Source of the DNA: JACQHM01 sp964535215
GTDB lineage: Bacteria > Methylomirabilota > Methylomirabilia > Methylomirabilales > JACQHM01
Length of the DNA stretch: 13,429 nt
Direction of reading: 5' to 3'
NCBI GenBank assembly: GCA_964535215.1
Contig: CAZHST010000069.1
Span: 1 to 13,429, forward strand
The translations under genes and the position numbers were made by a program. A model generated the notes under the pieces. That model saw nothing but the letters and a program-made list of their open reading frames with translations, ran no database searches and had not been told where the DNA came from. This document shows positions 12,907 through 13,429 of the stretch, one piece after another; the first letter of the stretch is position 1; each line of letters opens with the position of its first letter.

Positions 12907-13429
12907 ATGGGGAGGAGAGGTTCAAAGGGGATCTGGATGGTCCTCGCCGTGGCGGTCCTGGCCGTCCTGGTGGCTCCTCCGGTCTGGGCGGTCTCGTCGG
13001 TCCGGCTGGAGCAGGCGGACAAGGACCCGAACAACTGGTTGATGCCCCACGGGACCTATCTGGGATGGCAGTACAGCCCGCTGGATCAGATCAACAAATC
13101 GAATGTGAGGAACCTGAAGGTCGCCTGGATCCACCAACCGGGGACGATCGAGCAGGGGCTGGAGACAACCCCTCTTGTGGTGGATGGGGTTCTCTACTAC
13201 TCGGCCTCCTACAACCGGGTCTTTGCCCTGGATGCGGCGACGGGGAAGGAGATCTGGCACTACTACCACCCGGTTGACCCGGTGGTCCGGACCCTGTTCT
13301 TCCAGCCTTACAACCGGGGCCTGGCCGTCGGCTGGGACAAGATCTTCATGGGCACCCTGGACGGCAAGCTGGTGGCCCTGGACATGAAGACGGGGAAGAA
13401 GGTCTGGGAGAACGCCCTGGTGGAGACGA
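12907..13429 (+). CDS. PQQ-dependent (quinoprotein alcohol) dehydrogenase, N-terminal part (3' end outside window)
   Basis: 174 codons are visible before the window ends. A signal peptide (hydrophobic residues 10-23, cut after VWA at 28) leads to the first blades of the eight-bladed propeller: NWLMPHGTYLGWQYSPLDQI, INKSNVRNLKVAW, and the tryptophan-docking motifs DAATGKEIW and DMKTGKKVW. These are typical of periplasmic PQQ alcohol/methanol dehydrogenases, which pass electrons to a cytochrome c. In MxaF and XoxF a vicinal Cys-Cys pair precedes the VVNRGLA segment; here the aligned residues before PYNRGLA are Phe131-Phe132 (13297-13302), so the disulfide next to PQQ is missing. The lanthanide- or calcium-binding residues lie beyond the window, so the substrate class is open. 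AAGGAAGGAGAGG at about 12891-12903 supports ATG 12907. Terminators upstream make this a separate transcription unit. Confidence 0.82.
   Translation, partial: MGRRGSKGIWMVLAVAVLAVLVAPPVWAVSSVRLEQADKDPNNWLMPHGTYLGWQYSPLDQINKSNVRNLKVAWIHQPGTIEQGLETTPLVVDGVLYYSASYNRVFALDAATGKEIWHYYHPVDPVVRTLFFQPYNRGLAVGWDKIFMGTLDGKLVALDMKTGKKVWENALVET

Noticed and set aside
1..13429. CRISPR arrays, tRNA or rRNA genes, insertion sequences
   Set aside because: I saw no regularly spaced repeats, cloverleaf-like segments, transposase motifs or terminal inverted repeats by eye.

Overview
The window looks like chromosomal DNA from a Gram-negative, GC-rich bacterium with periplasmic nitrogen-oxide respiration. Evidence for a Gram-negative host is an outer-membrane beta-barrel ending in Phe and several Sec/Tat-exported proteins. 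The Nitrospira/anammox-type NxrA and NxrB, a PQQ dehydrogenase and the FmdB-like protein would fit NC10/Methylomirabilota, Rokubacteria or a relative of Nitrospirota. That placement is an inference; the window holds no taxonomic marker.

Layout. (1) 1-206: 3' end of a small FmdB-type zinc-ribbon gene. (2) 207-467: non-coding, with a hairpin followed by T residues, an imperfect FNR/Dnr-like palindrome, a weak sigma70-like promoter and a second small palindrome. (3) 468-12651: nine tightly spaced plus-strand genes (gaps 2-49 nt) that read as one operon: alginate-export-family porin; Tat-exported NxrA-type molybdopterin catalytic subunit; 52-aa single-helix membrane protein; CuA subunit II; heme-copper oxidase subunit I; four-cluster Fe-S subunit NxrB; heme-b gamma subunit NxrC; TorD/NarJ-type chaperone; and an octaheme cytochrome c of the hydroxylamine oxidoreductase (HAO) family. 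(4) 12652-12906: two strong hairpin terminators, the second related in sequence to the hairpin in front of the operon. (5) 12907-end: 5' part of a periplasmic PQQ-dependent dehydrogenase, cut off by the window edge.

How the genes fit together. NxrABC with its chaperone is a periplasmic nitrite/nitrate-converting molybdoenzyme. The heme-copper enzyme has a complete CuA site and all six expected His ligands. It lacks the helix-VI tyrosine of B-family oxygen reductases (His-Pro-Ala-Gln-Gln instead of His-Pro-x-x-Tyr), so it is more likely a CuA-type nitric oxide reductase than an oxidase. The octaheme protein lacks, by my alignment from memory, the tyrosine that cross-links heme P460 in true HAO, which points to a reductive role such as nitrite to NO. 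Together the operon could encode a self-contained periplasmic N-oxide module without NirS/NirK or cNOR/qNOR: nitrate-nitrite by NxrABC, nitrite-NO by the octaheme protein, NO-N2O by the CuA enzyme. Run with NxrABC in the oxidative direction it would be a nitrite disproportionation system (nitrite to nitrate plus N2O). This pathway is my inference; the individual family assignments are well supported by visible motifs.
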